Source: Candidatus Saccharimonadota bacterium (GTDB taxonomy: Bacteria; Patescibacteriota; Saccharimonadia; CAILAD01; BJGX01). Taken from it: a DNA stretch of 8,622 nucleotides. The stretch lies in the NCBI GenBank assembly GCA_013816445.1, contig JACDEK010000033.1, positions 1-8,622 of the forward strand, given 5' to 3'. The position numbers and the translations under genes are program-made. This document shows, piece after piece, positions 1-5,620 of the stretch. The notes beneath the pieces were generated by a model, which saw nothing but the letters and a program-made list of their open reading frames with translations, was not told the DNA's origin and searched no databases. Within the stretch, counting starts at the first letter, position 1; each line of letters starts with the position of its first letter.

Positions 1-193
1 CTATAGAAGTGTGATTTTTTACCATAATAATGAGCAGAAAAAAGCCGCTGAAGCTAAAATTGCTGAGCTTACTAAGGCCGGTAAGTTTAAAGACCCTATT
101 GTGACACAGGTAGTGCCTGCTCAGACGTTTTGGCATGCCGAAGAGTATCATCAGCAGTATTTGCGCAAGCGTGATCTAGGTGTATGCTACTAA
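1..193 (+). CDS. msrA: Peptide-methionine (S)-S-oxide reductase MsrA, C-terminal fragment (5' end outside window)
   Basis: The reading frame is open from base 2 and encodes the last 63 residues of MsrA, which reduces methionine-S-sulfoxide in proteins with thioredoxin-type electron donors. Family hallmarks visible are YRSVIFYHN near the start, the segment VTQVVPAQTFWHAEEYHQQY, and the C-terminal tail ending GVCY. In many MsrA proteins a Cys in this tail is a resolving Cys. The catalytic GCFW motif lies upstream and cannot be seen. A GTG at position 11 is an internal Val, not a start, because the family match continues upstream of it. It ends in TAA, 19 bp before the next gene on the same strand. 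I am confident of the family; nothing can be said about fusion to MsrB or the true start. Confidence 0.93.
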   Translation, partial: YRSVIFYHNNEQKKAAEAKIAELTKAGKFKDPIVTQVVPAQTFWHAEEYHQQYLRKRDLGVCY

Positions 194-212
194 AGTATAA
201 GAGGATAAGCTA

Positions 213-632
213 ATGCGTCTTAAACATCGTTCGTTATTCGCAATATTTTTACTAAATTGTATTACGTTTTCTTTGTATCAAATATATTGGTTTTTTGTTA
301 CTAAGACTGAGATGAATATTCTAAACTCAAGAGAAAACAAAGTACCGTTCTTCTTGTGGTTCTTTATACCTATCATAAATATCTGGTGGTTTTACCGCTT
401 CTGTAAAGGTATGGGAGCCGCTACCAAAGGTAGATTAAACAAATGGCTAGCATTCTTTGCCCCTGCTATAATTGGTTTAATTATTGGGGCTGGGTATAGT
501 CTCACCACTACTATTACTCTTGGGAGTAATTATTATAATCCAACTGCATTGTTTTCATACGCTCTATCAATACTGGTAGCAATCTTACCGATTTTGTATT
601 ATCAGAGCTATCTCAATAAAGTATCGCGCTAA
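213..632 (+). CDS. DUF4234-like multi-pass membrane protein
   Basis: This 139-residue protein has an N-terminal pattern typical of DUF4234 proteins: a basic start (MRLKHRS), a hydrophobic run with IT, then LYQIYWFF and an acidic/Asn patch (TEMNILNSRENK). Hydrophobic segments lie at about residues 8-30, 46-62, 77-100 and 111-130, so three or four membrane passes are expected. AGAGGA lies 7 nt before the ATG and supports this start. The gene follows msrA by 19 bp and precedes the next start by about 26 bp, so co-transcription is plausible. The biochemical role of DUF4234 proteins is not known, and I assign none. The family call rests on a remembered pattern and is moderate; the membrane protein call is strong. 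Confidence 0.7.
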   Translation: MRLKHRSLFAIFLLNCITFSLYQIYWFFVTKTEMNILNSRENKVPFFLWFFIPIINIWWFYRFCKGMGAATKGRLNKWLAFFAPAIIGLIIGAGYSLTTTITLGSNYYNPTALFSYALSILVAILPILYYQSYLNKVSR

Positions 633-658
633 TTATAGGAGAGTTGTACAATAAGACT

Positions 659-1927
659 ATGAATAATCTCTTACAGCAGTCAGGTACTCACTTCATCATA
701 GCCCGTGGTGGGGGTGGCGGGTCTAGCTCTGGCGGCGGTGGAGGTGGACATTCATCTTCATCTAGTTCTTTTGGGTCATCATCTTCATCAAGATCAGGGG
801 GTTCAGGTGGATCTGGTGGTTCAGGTGGTGGGTGGACATTTTGGCTCTTTTTCTTCTTGCCAATTGTAGTAGTTATTATTTTGATAATTATTTTTTCTAA
901 AAAAGGCACTGCGTCACTAGCTACAGTGCCAGCAGGTTTCAAAGACCCAATTAAAGATGGTACTGATGAAGAAAAACAACTCAATGAGCAAGCTAGAAAA
1001 GTATTTATTGATTTTCAACAGTCTTGGGCGCAGTTTGATCTAAAAAAGATGCAAACTATTACTAGTGACACTTTTTATAGAAAAATGGTTTTAGAGCTAA
1101 ATGTATTACAAAACTATAAGCGCCAAGACCTTATGGAGAATGTACAGATAATAGGGAGCTACATTGGCCCTAATCTTACTGACTCTATTCAGGTATTTTT
1201 TCAAGCCAAAGCTGATGACAAGCTTATGGATACACAAAGCAACTCTGCAATCTTTACAGATAGCAGCGCTTTTGCAGAGATGTGGACCTTTACTCATACG
1301 GGTAAGAACCTAGTCTTAAGTGACATATCACAGACAACTGCAGAGGCTAGTAAGGTTGATACGGGTATTGTACAGTTTGCCGCTGATAATAATTTTTATT
1401 ATGACCCTGATTTTGGCTGGCTGATGATGCCTACTCGCGGAGCTATTTTTGGCCCTGCTGGCTTTGGCACTGCCGATATTAATAATCATGTTATTGGGTA
1501 CTATAGTCAGAAGGGTAAGGCTAACAAAGATAAGATTGTGGAGTTTTATAGCTATGAGCCAAAGGCGGGTGCTGGCATGCAGCCACTAACGGTTGCTCAG
1601 GCGATATTACCAAAGAGTTATGATGATATTTTGGTAACAGAGAAGAGTTGGTATAATTTCAAACCAAAACTCAAGGGCCTCACTAAGATAGAGACCGAGA
1701 GTGTAGAGTTTAATAAGAAATTTGCAGTTTGGGCAGTAAACCAAGATAAGGCCACAAGTTTTGAATTGCTTGCTACAAACTTTATGGAGCGAATTTATGC
1801 GCTTGAATTTGAGATCAATATTGAAGTGGTAGATAATGTTTTGTACCTGTATAGCCCGAGCAAAAACATTAAATATGCTGATATGCTTGAGGTGTTGAGC
1901 TGGGCTTTTGATGAAATGAAGATGTAG
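659..1927 (+). CDS. Membrane-anchored Tim44-like / DUF3137-like fusion protein with Gly/Ser-rich N-terminus
   Basis: The product has 422 residues from ATG 659. In order: a Gly/Ser/His low-complexity tract (about 17-58), one transmembrane helix (about 59-80) followed by KK, a Tim44-like domain (about 105-229), a linker with YYDPDFGWLMMP (247-257), and a C-terminal region (about 277-421) resembling DUF3137-type proteins. The Tim44 call rests on EQARKVFIDFQQSWAQFDL, then a later AEMWTFTHTGKNLVLSDI. The C-terminal call rests on ESVEFNKKFAVWA followed by NFMERIYAL. Tim44-like domains bind membranes or partner proteins, and some sit in transport-related proteins; the DUF3137 role is unknown. KK after the helix suggests the C-terminal domains face the cytoplasm. 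An in-frame TTG at 644 would add five residues but almost touches AGGAG (637-641). ATG 659 sits 17 nt from it, so the start is uncertain. Confidence 0.75.
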   Translation: MNNLLQQSGTHFIIARGGGGGSSSGGGGGGHSSSSSSFGSSSSSRSGGSGGSGGSGGGWTFWLFFFLPIVVVIILIIIFSKKGTASLATVPAGFKDPIKDGTDEEKQLNEQARKVFIDFQQSWAQFDLKKMQTITSDTFYRKMVLELNVLQNYKRQDLMENVQIIGSYIGPNLTDSIQVFFQAKADDKLMDTQSNSAIFTDSSAFAEMWTFTHTGKNLVLSDISQTTAEASKVDTGIVQFAADNNFYYDPDFGWLMMPTRGAIFGPAGFGTADINNHVIGYYSQKGKANKDKIVEFYSYEPKAGAGMQPLTVAQAILPKSYDDILVTEKSWYNFKPKLKGLTKIETESVEFNKKFAVWAVNQDKATSFELLATNFMERIYALEFEINIEVVDNVLYLYSPSKNIKYADMLEVLSWAFDEMKM

Positions 1928-1928
1928 T

Positions 1929-2459
1929 ATGCAGTATCTCTATCACCTAGTTCCAAAAAACCAAGTTGGTACTATACTATATCCGCTTAATAATATGAAA
2001 CAGAAAATGCCTGAGGTCTTTGAGTTTCAGAATAAAAAATATGACTGGCGTCGTGAGGTACAAGAAACCGTCGTGCCAGGCTTGGGTAAATGGAACGATG
2101 TAATCCATCTTACCCCTATAGAGCCATTCGAGACTGTGAAAGAATTAAAAGAAGCTGGTGTTTGGAAAAAGTGGAATTGGAAGGCTTATAAGATTAACCC
2201 AAATGACCTAGATCAATCTAAGTTGGTAATTATGACCAGTGAAATTAATAATTATCCAGATAATAAACATTCAATTTTACACTTTGAGCCATTTAGTATT
2301 AAGTTGTTGAAAGAAAATTCTCATCTGCCCGATGTAACAAAACTGTATTATCGAGATTGTAAAAAGAAAAACAAAAACCCGCTTATTTATGTTTATGCAA
2401 CCCACGTTTTATATAAAGGGACAATCGATACTACCAATCTAGAGATTGTTGAGGTATAG
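1929..2459 (+). CDS. Conserved hypothetical soluble protein with YHLVP and WNDVIH motifs
   Basis: This is a 176-residue protein with no signal peptide and no membrane helix, so probably cytoplasmic. I recall similar proteins of about this size annotated only as hypothetical or group-specific in unrelated bacteria, but I cannot name a family. Segments that look conserved are YHLVP (5-9), LYPLN (17-21), an RR pair (41-42), WNDVIHLTPI (55-64) and HVLYKGTID (159-167). Two ordered His motifs plus Trp-Asn-Asp hint at an enzyme. The opening Tyr-His-hydrophobic arrangement is loosely like ADP-ribosyltransferase-fold proteins, but this is a weak inference. The ATG begins one base after the preceding TAG, so translation is probably coupled. 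There is no strong Shine-Dalgarno site. Confidence 0.72.
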   Translation: MQYLYHLVPKNQVGTILYPLNNMKQKMPEVFEFQNKKYDWRREVQETVVPGLGKWNDVIHLTPIEPFETVKELKEAGVWKKWNWKAYKINPNDLDQSKLVIMTSEINNYPDNKHSILHFEPFSIKLLKENSHLPDVTKLYYRDCKKKNKNPLIYVYATHVLYKGTIDTTNLEIVEV

Positions 2460-2468
2460 AAATAGAGA

Positions 2469-2732
2469 ATGTACAAGAATAAAAATAAATCAAACTTATT
2501 TTCTGAAATAGTTGGTTGGTACGGCATGATTGCGATTATTACTGCTTATGCACTTCTTAGTTTTGGTTTGATTAGTTCTAATTCGTTGCCGTATATATTT
2601 TTAAACTTAAGTGGTGCAATTGGAGTAATCATTCTATCGGTAGCTAAAGGAGTCAAACAGTCAGTTATACTGAATATTTTTTGGGCAGCAATTGCTCTCT
2701 ATGCATTGACTAAATTAATAATAGTACGGTAG
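2469..2732 (+). CDS. CBU_0592-like small membrane protein
   Basis: This 87-residue protein has three hydrophobic segments (about 14-34, 39-59 and 64-86). The order of short motifs fits the CBU_0592-like family: GWYGMIAIITAYALLSFG, then NSLPYIFLNLSGAIGV, then VILNIFWAAIALYAL. The family is widespread in bacteria and of unknown function. The gene starts 9 bp after the previous stop. GAGG at 2451-2454 is rather far from the ATG (14 nt), so translation may depend on coupling. It is the last plus-strand gene and faces the minus-strand cluster with 13 bp between stop codons and no hairpin terminator that I can see. Confidence 0.8.
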   Translation: MYKNKNKSNLFSEIVGWYGMIAIITAYALLSFGLISSNSLPYIFLNLSGAIGVIILSVAKGVKQSVILNIFWAAIALYALTKLIIVR

Positions 2733-2745
2733 GCTAGTTTATAAT

Positions 2746-3489
2746 TTATTCACTACTACCTGGAGGAGTAGAGACTACCTCTATAGATGAGCTGACAAAA
2801 ATATTAGTCACATTACCTGTGGCATCTACAGTAAGGCTTACAATGTAGCCATTTGATGATTGCCCAATAATGGAATTATCACCAAAGTATTGTGCATATT
2901 GACCAGTCTGGTAGGGGGTTAATTGCTCTGGGGTGAGATTCCAGTTCCAGGTGCCATTTGCGCCTTTAATGTAATTAAGTGAAGCAATTGCTTGCGCTAC
3001 GGTCTGCTGAGTAGCACTACTTCCGGCAATAGCAAAGATAACACTAGGGCTCAATCTATTGGCTAGAGCGGATTGCAAAGCAGCTTGATTTGTTCCACCA
3101 CTTGCTAAATAAGCATTTAGGGCACTTTGAATGGCACTTTGAGTAGTACTTGGTACTACTATGCCTGTTTGGGGAGCAGTGACTTTATTACGGGCATTGA
3201 TATTAGCATTGAGATCGCCAAACTTTTGCTTGTACTTATCAAGCTGGGTTTTTACGTCTTTCAATTCATTGTTTAGTTGATTAATTTTATTGCGCAATAC
3301 AACGGTTGTAATTGTTAGTGTAGTAATATTGGTAATCAAGAGTATGACAGCGCTGGCAATAAGCACGGTATTAACTGAAAGGCTCGATGAGCTGTATAGA
3401 TTACTTTTACCTGATGCTTTCGCTGCTTTTGCATATTCTTTATTGTTTGGGTTGTTTTTTCTATTTGAGATTGAATATCGTTCTGCCAT
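2746..3489 (-). CDS. Single-pass membrane protein with coiled coil; unknown function, next to pilin genes
   Basis: I do not recognise this 247-residue protein. It has a polar, basic cytoplasmic-type N-terminus (1-39), one transmembrane helix (about 40-64), then a heptad-like charged stretch likely to form a coiled coil (about 66-95). An Ala/Gln/Ser/Thr-rich region with many ALNAYLA/ALQSALA-like helical turns follows (about 113-170). The tail is predicted beta-rich, containing NGYIVSLTVDATGNVTNI, and ends TPPGSSE. The layout suggests the bulk of the protein lies outside the membrane. No Shine-Dalgarno site precedes the ATG; a TATAAT box ends 6 nt before it, so the mRNA may be leaderless. The promoter shares a spacer motif with both pilin promoters, which hints at co-expression with the pilus. 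A structural or accessory pilus role is only a guess. Confidence 0.8.
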   Translation of the reverse strand: MAERYSISNRKNNPNNKEYAKAAKASGKSNLYSSSSLSVNTVLIASAVILLITNITTLTITTVVLRNKINQLNNELKDVKTQLDKYKQKFGDLNANINARNKVTAPQTGIVVPSTTQSAIQSALNAYLASGGTNQAALQSALANRLSPSVIFAIAGSSATQQTVAQAIASLNYIKGANGTWNWNLTPEQLTPYQTGQYAQYFGDNSIIGQSSNGYIVSLTVDATGNVTNIFVSSSIEVVSTPPGSSE

Positions 3490-3495
3490 AGTCTA

Positions 3496-3523
3496 ATTAT
3501 ATGCTACTTATGCTTAAAAGCAA
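3496..3523 (-). promoter_or_regulatory. Promoter of the coiled-coil protein gene, predicted leaderless
   Basis: On the minus strand there is a perfect -10 box TATAAT (3501-3496) with a weak -35 box TTGCTT (3523-3518) and a 16-bp spacer. Only six bases (TAGACT) separate the -10 from the ATG, so a normal start point would fall at or beside the initiation codon. The spacer contains AAGCATAAGT (3515-3506), four bases upstream of the -10, as in both pilin promoters. The -35 overlaps the outer two bases of the preceding terminator stem. Confidence 0.65.
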
Positions 3524-3548
3524 AAGAGACCCAAAGCAGGTCTCTTTT
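3522..3548 (-). terminator. Rho-independent terminator of downstream pilin gene (copy B)
   Basis: A 10-bp perfect stem AAAAGAGACC/GGTCTCTTTT has a 7-base loop and lies 18 bp after the pilin stop codon. In the minus direction the stem's terminal T run is followed by GCTTTTAAG. Because the stem starts with AAAA and ends with TTTT it could act in both directions. It separates the pilin from the coiled-coil gene, whose -35 box begins at its edge. Confidence 0.85.
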
Positions 3549-3566
3549 GAGAAAGTCTAGTAAAGA

Positions 3567-4013
3567 CTAACGGGTGACGGTAATTGTAGCACCTTGCTCT
3601 GCATCTGGGGCAGAAACAGTAACACGACCGTTTGCATCTTTCACAACAGTATACTTAGTATCTGTTGCTGTTGCACTACTTGGGTCTTTTGGAATAGCCA
3701 CAAGGTACTTGCCGTTGGCACTTAGTACACCTAAGTCAACTAAACCTGTACAGCTGGCACCAGTTACACAGATGTCACCTGAGACGATAGTAACGCTAGC
3801 AGGCAAGTTACCATTGTTATCAATAGAGTATTGGTAAATACCATTAATAATTGTATTTACGTCACTTCTACGTTGCGAGTTACGTGTATCTGCAAGTTGT
3901 TTACCTGGGTTAACAGCCAGAATAACAATACCTGCAAGTATCGCAATAATTGCTACGACGAGCAATACTTCGATAAGCGTAAAGCCTGATCTTTTTACGG
4001 GGGTTAGTTTCAT
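3567..4013 (-). CDS. Major type IV pilin, tandem copy B
   Basis: The product is a 148-residue type IVa-like prepilin. A short basic leader ends in Gly10 and is followed by FTLIEVLLVVAIIAILAG, so prepilin peptidase should cut after Gly10, leaving Phe1 and Glu5. The N-terminal helix carries the pilin into the membrane and then the fibre core. NPGKQLADTRNSQR is common in small-genome pilins and GspG-like proteins. C82 and C88 could close a short disulfide loop. The C-terminus is Thr/Val-rich beta strand. The start has AAAGGA 4 nt upstream. The gene is a paralogue of copy A, identical through codon 42 and divergent afterwards, with differences in and around the cysteine loop. It has its own promoter and terminator and is probably monocistronic. 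A GspG-type pseudopilin is the alternative. Confidence 0.92.
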   Translation of the reverse strand: MKLTPVKRSGFTLIEVLLVVAIIAILAGIVILAVNPGKQLADTRNSQRRSDVNTIINGIYQYSIDNNGNLPASVTIVSGDICVTGASCTGLVDLGVLSANGKYLVAIPKDPSSATATDTKYTVVKDANGRVTVSAPDAEQGATITVTR

Positions 4014-4024
4014 TTTATCCTTTC
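3886..4024 (-). repeat. 139-bp perfect direct repeat, copy B member
   Basis: This block is identical base for base to 4483-4621 (offset 597). It covers the Shine-Dalgarno site and codons 1-42 of the pilin. A further 32-bp identical block at the same offset (4033-4064 versus 4630-4661) covers the -10 and the spacer motif. The rest of the gene is clearly diverged, including silent sites. Confidence 0.95.
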
Positions 4025-4044
4025 ATTAATTATTACTTGTACTC

Positions 4045-4073
4045 ATTGTAAAAAACTTATGCTTGTTTTGCAA
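4045..4073 (-). promoter_or_regulatory. Sigma70-type promoter of pilin copy B
   Basis: On the minus strand: -35 TTGCAA (4073-4068), 17-bp spacer, -10 TACAAT (4050-4045). The predicted start is about 25 nt before the first codon. The spacer carries AAGCATAAGT (4064-4055) four bases before the -10. The arrangement is conserved in copy A although the first spacer bases differ (AAC here, TTA there), which supports function. Confidence 0.8.
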
Positions 4074-4114
4074 TACTCATTTTATATTTCTTTGCTCTAT
4101 ATACTAATAAAGAT

Positions 4115-4140
4115 AAAAGAGACTCGAGTGAGTCTCTTTT
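4115..4140 (-). terminator. Rho-independent terminator of upstream pilin gene (copy A)
   Basis: An 11-bp perfect stem AAAAGAGACTC/GAGTCTCTTTT with a 4-base loop lies 20 bp after the stop of copy A. T-rich sequence (ATCTTTATTAG) follows on the minus strand. It is homologous to the terminator of copy B (shared AAAAGAGAC arm) but has a different loop, so it belongs to the duplicated unit. Bases 4014-4160 hold only this hairpin, the copy B promoter and the copy B ribosome-binding site. Confidence 0.87.
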
Positions 4141-4160
4141 ATGAGAAAGTCTAATAAAGA

Positions 4161-4610
4161 CTATCGGGTGACAGTAATTGTAGCACCTTGCTCTGCAGAT
4201 GGAGCAGACACAGTCACGCGGCCATTTACATCTTTAATAACAGTGTATTTGGTAGTTGTTGCTGTTCCAGCACTAGGGTCTTTTGGTATTGCTACCAGGT
4301 ACTTACCATTGGTAGTTAGAGCAGTCATATCAGCTAAGCCAGTACAGCTGGCTGCTCCTGTAGAACATACTTCTTGAGAAGTTACAGTAACACTTGCAGG
4401 TAAGTTACCATTATTGTCGATAGAATACTGGTAAATACCATTAATAATTGTATTTACATCACTTTTTCTCTGGGCATTTCGAGTATCTGCAAGTTGTTTA
4501 CCTGGGTTAACAGCCAGAATAACAATACCTGCAAGTATCGCAATAATTGCTACGACGAGCAATACTTCGATAAGCGTAAAGCCTGATCTTTTTACGGGGG
4601 TTAGTTTCAT
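4161..4610 (-). CDS. Major type IV pilin, tandem copy A
   Basis: The product is a 149-residue prepilin with a 10-residue basic leader, cleavage expected after Gly10, and mature Phe1 and Glu5. The N-terminal 42 codons are identical in DNA to copy B. C82 and C89 bound a loop one residue longer than in copy B, with different residues (STGAAS versus VTGAS), while SDVNTIINGIYQYSIDNNGN and the end EQGATITVTR are shared. The start at 4610 is chosen because AAAGGA lies at 4620-4615 and the same start is used by copy B. A longer frame to 4670 would translate the promoter. The gene lies 69 bp after the minor pilin gene with no terminator between, so both read-through from the operon and its own promoter can express it. 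The two pilins may form mixed or alternative fibres. Confidence 0.92.
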   Translation of the reverse strand: MKLTPVKRSGFTLIEVLLVVAIIAILAGIVILAVNPGKQLADTRNAQRKSDVNTIINGIYQYSIDNNGNLPASVTVTSQEVCSTGAASCTGLADMTALTTNGKYLVAIPKDPSAGTATTTKYTVIKDVNGRVTVSAPSAEQGATITVTR

Positions 4611-4621
4611 TTTATCCTTTC
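4483..4621 (-). repeat. 139-bp perfect direct repeat, copy A member
   Basis: Partner of 3886-4024, covering the ribosome-binding site and codons 1-42 of pilin copy A. Together with promoter and terminator similarity it shows that a whole transcription unit of about 0.6 kb was duplicated in tandem. The exactness of this part suggests later homogenisation. Confidence 0.95.
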
Positions 4622-4641
4622 TTAAATAGTTACTTGTACTC

Positions 4642-4670
4642 ATTGTAAAAAACTTATGCTTTAATTGCAA
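4642..4670 (-). promoter_or_regulatory. Sigma70-type promoter of pilin copy A
   Basis: On the minus strand: -35 TTGCAA (4670-4665), 17-bp spacer, -10 TACAAT (4647-4642), matching the copy B promoter in boxes and spacing. AAGCATAAGT occupies 4661-4652. It starts ten bases after the stop of the preceding minor pilin gene, giving the abundant pilin extra transcription inside the operon. Confidence 0.8.
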
Positions 4671-4679
4671 TACGAATGT

Positions 4680-5087
4680 TTACGGAACTTCTTGCCAGCT
4701 AGCAATGTTTAAGGTTGGTCCAACTTGATTGAGAGTAACACTAACTCGTTTTTTTATGTTTTTACCCGTTGCATCGACTGTCCCGGTACTATTGACTGAA
4801 TAGTTTGGTGCAACGCCAGTAATTGAATAATCGCACTGGGCTTTGGTATTTATATCAATAGTATAGCTGTTGGTAGTAGGTGTTGGGGTGGTAATATTTG
4901 CTTGAATAACCCCAAGTGCCAATTCAGCGCAGGCATTGGCAGCAGCTTTTGCTTGTGCTGATTGAGTAACTGAAAAACTTGTCTTAGACGATGTAACTCC
5001 AGAAAACAATATTATTAGGGCAACCGATGAGGCTACAGCGCCAACGAGAATAACCGTTAGTAGTGAAATAAAGCCCGGTCTATTCAT
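4680..5087 (-). CDS. PilX/GspK-position minor pilin lacking Glu5
   Basis: The product is a 135-residue prepilin-like protein. A very short leader MNRPG precedes FISLLTVILVGAVASSVALI, so cleavage is expected after Gly5. The residue at mature position 5 is Leu, not Glu. Loss of Glu5 is known for GspK-type pseudopilins that cap the tip complex and need no partner below them. After the helix come AKAAANACAELALGVIQAN (46-64) and a second Cys at 85 (CDYSIT); C53 and C85 may form a disulfide. The rest is beta-rich. The start codon overlaps the upstream stop in ATGA and no good Shine-Dalgarno site is seen, so translation is probably coupled. It is the last of four minor pilin genes. It is far shorter than true GspK (about 300 residues), so the assignment is by position, Glu5 loss and N-terminus. 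Confidence 0.8.
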   Translation of the reverse strand: MNRPGFISLLTVILVGAVASSVALIILFSGVTSSKTSFSVTQSAQAKAAANACAELALGVIQANITTPTPTTNSYTIDINTKAQCDYSITGVAPNYSVNSTGTVDATGKNIKKRVSVTLNQVGPTLNIASWQEVP

Positions 5088-5620
5088 CGTAAAGTCGCCG
5101 TTCCATAGTAGGTTTTTTGAAACTGTAATTCGCTTCTATTTGATGGGTTATATGCACTTATAGTTAGTTGAATTTTGATTGAGTTTTTTCCGCCAGTAGC
5201 AGTTACATTATTAAAGCTGAGACTATCTACGGTAACTTTATTATTGGTGAGGTAGTTAGTGGTTGCACTAATACCTTCTCTTATTCTTAGGCGGTTACGT
5301 GAGCCGTCGTTAATGATGTCGTAAATTGTCGGATTATTTGCAGCTATTAGTGTACTAAAAGAAAGACTAGATGAAGTCGTCCCTGTACCAGGGGTACTAA
5401 CAGCGGTTGCATTTCTGAGCTGCTGAGTTATTTGGCTGATTACTGCTTCACCTTGGTAGTCTACTTCTGTTACTGCTTGATTATGAACTCTCTGACTAAT
5501 TGATGAGATTGCTACAAACATGATGCTTGAAATTACTACAGAGATTATTGCTACATAGAGTAATAGTTCAATAAGAGTAAAACCACGTGCAGTATTTTGT
5601 GAAATATTCTTCTTTATCAT
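5084..5620 (-). CDS. PilW/GspJ-like minor prepilin
   Basis: The product has 178 residues from ATG 5620. The basic leader ends at Gly13, followed by FTLIELLLYVAIISVVISSI, giving mature Phe1 and Glu5. ELLLYVAI is typical of PilW/GspJ proteins. The body has QGEAVISQITQQLRNA (56-71), the amphipathic stretch common to GspJ, then beta-rich sequence with NRLRIREG and an ending YYGTATLR. An upstream in-frame GTG (5632) would add four residues. ATG 5620 is preferred because it forms a TAATG junction with the upstream stop and has GGGA about 8 nt upstream. Its own stop overlaps the next start in ATGA. It is expected in the inner membrane before assembly, then at the fibre tip with the other minor pilins. 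Confidence 0.87.
   Translation of the reverse strand: MIKKNISQNTARGFTLIELLLYVAIISVVISSIMFVAISSISQRVHNQAVTEVDYQGEAVISQITQQLRNATAVSTPGTGTTSSSLSFSTLIAANNPTIYDIINDGSRNRLRIREGISATTNYLTNNKVTVDSLSFNNVTATGGKNSIKIQLTISAYNPSNRSELQFQKTYYGTATLR

Noticed and set aside
644..658. TTG start at 644 for the Tim44-like protein
   Set aside because: The AGGAG/GAG sequence nearly abuts this TTG, leaving no normal spacing. ATG 659 is preferred, though its 17-nt spacing is also poor, so the start remains open.
659..840. G-rich stretch as a nucleotide repeat or regulatory DNA element
   Set aside because: It is explained by Gly/Ser codons in a coding frame with mixed synonymous codons. No strict DNA period is seen.
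688..984. Antisense frame rich in Pro and acidic residues opposite the Gly/Ser tract
   Set aside because: It is the reverse-strand shadow of GGN/TCN codons. The sense frame has a membrane helix and recognisable domains.
3522..4140. The two hairpins as the start of a CRISPR or interspersed repeat array
   Set aside because: There are only two, each sits just after a pilin stop codon, and their loops and lengths differ. They are terminators of the duplicated unit.
3574..4377. Plus-strand open frames over both pilin genes
   Set aside because: They are antisense to confidently identified pilins and are similar to each other only because the pilins are duplicated. No ribosome-binding sites or family features.
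4611..4670. Twenty-residue N-terminal extension of pilin copy A starting at 4670
   Set aside because: It would translate the promoter spacer, the -10 box and the Shine-Dalgarno site, is absent from copy B, and would move the prepilin leader far from its normal length.
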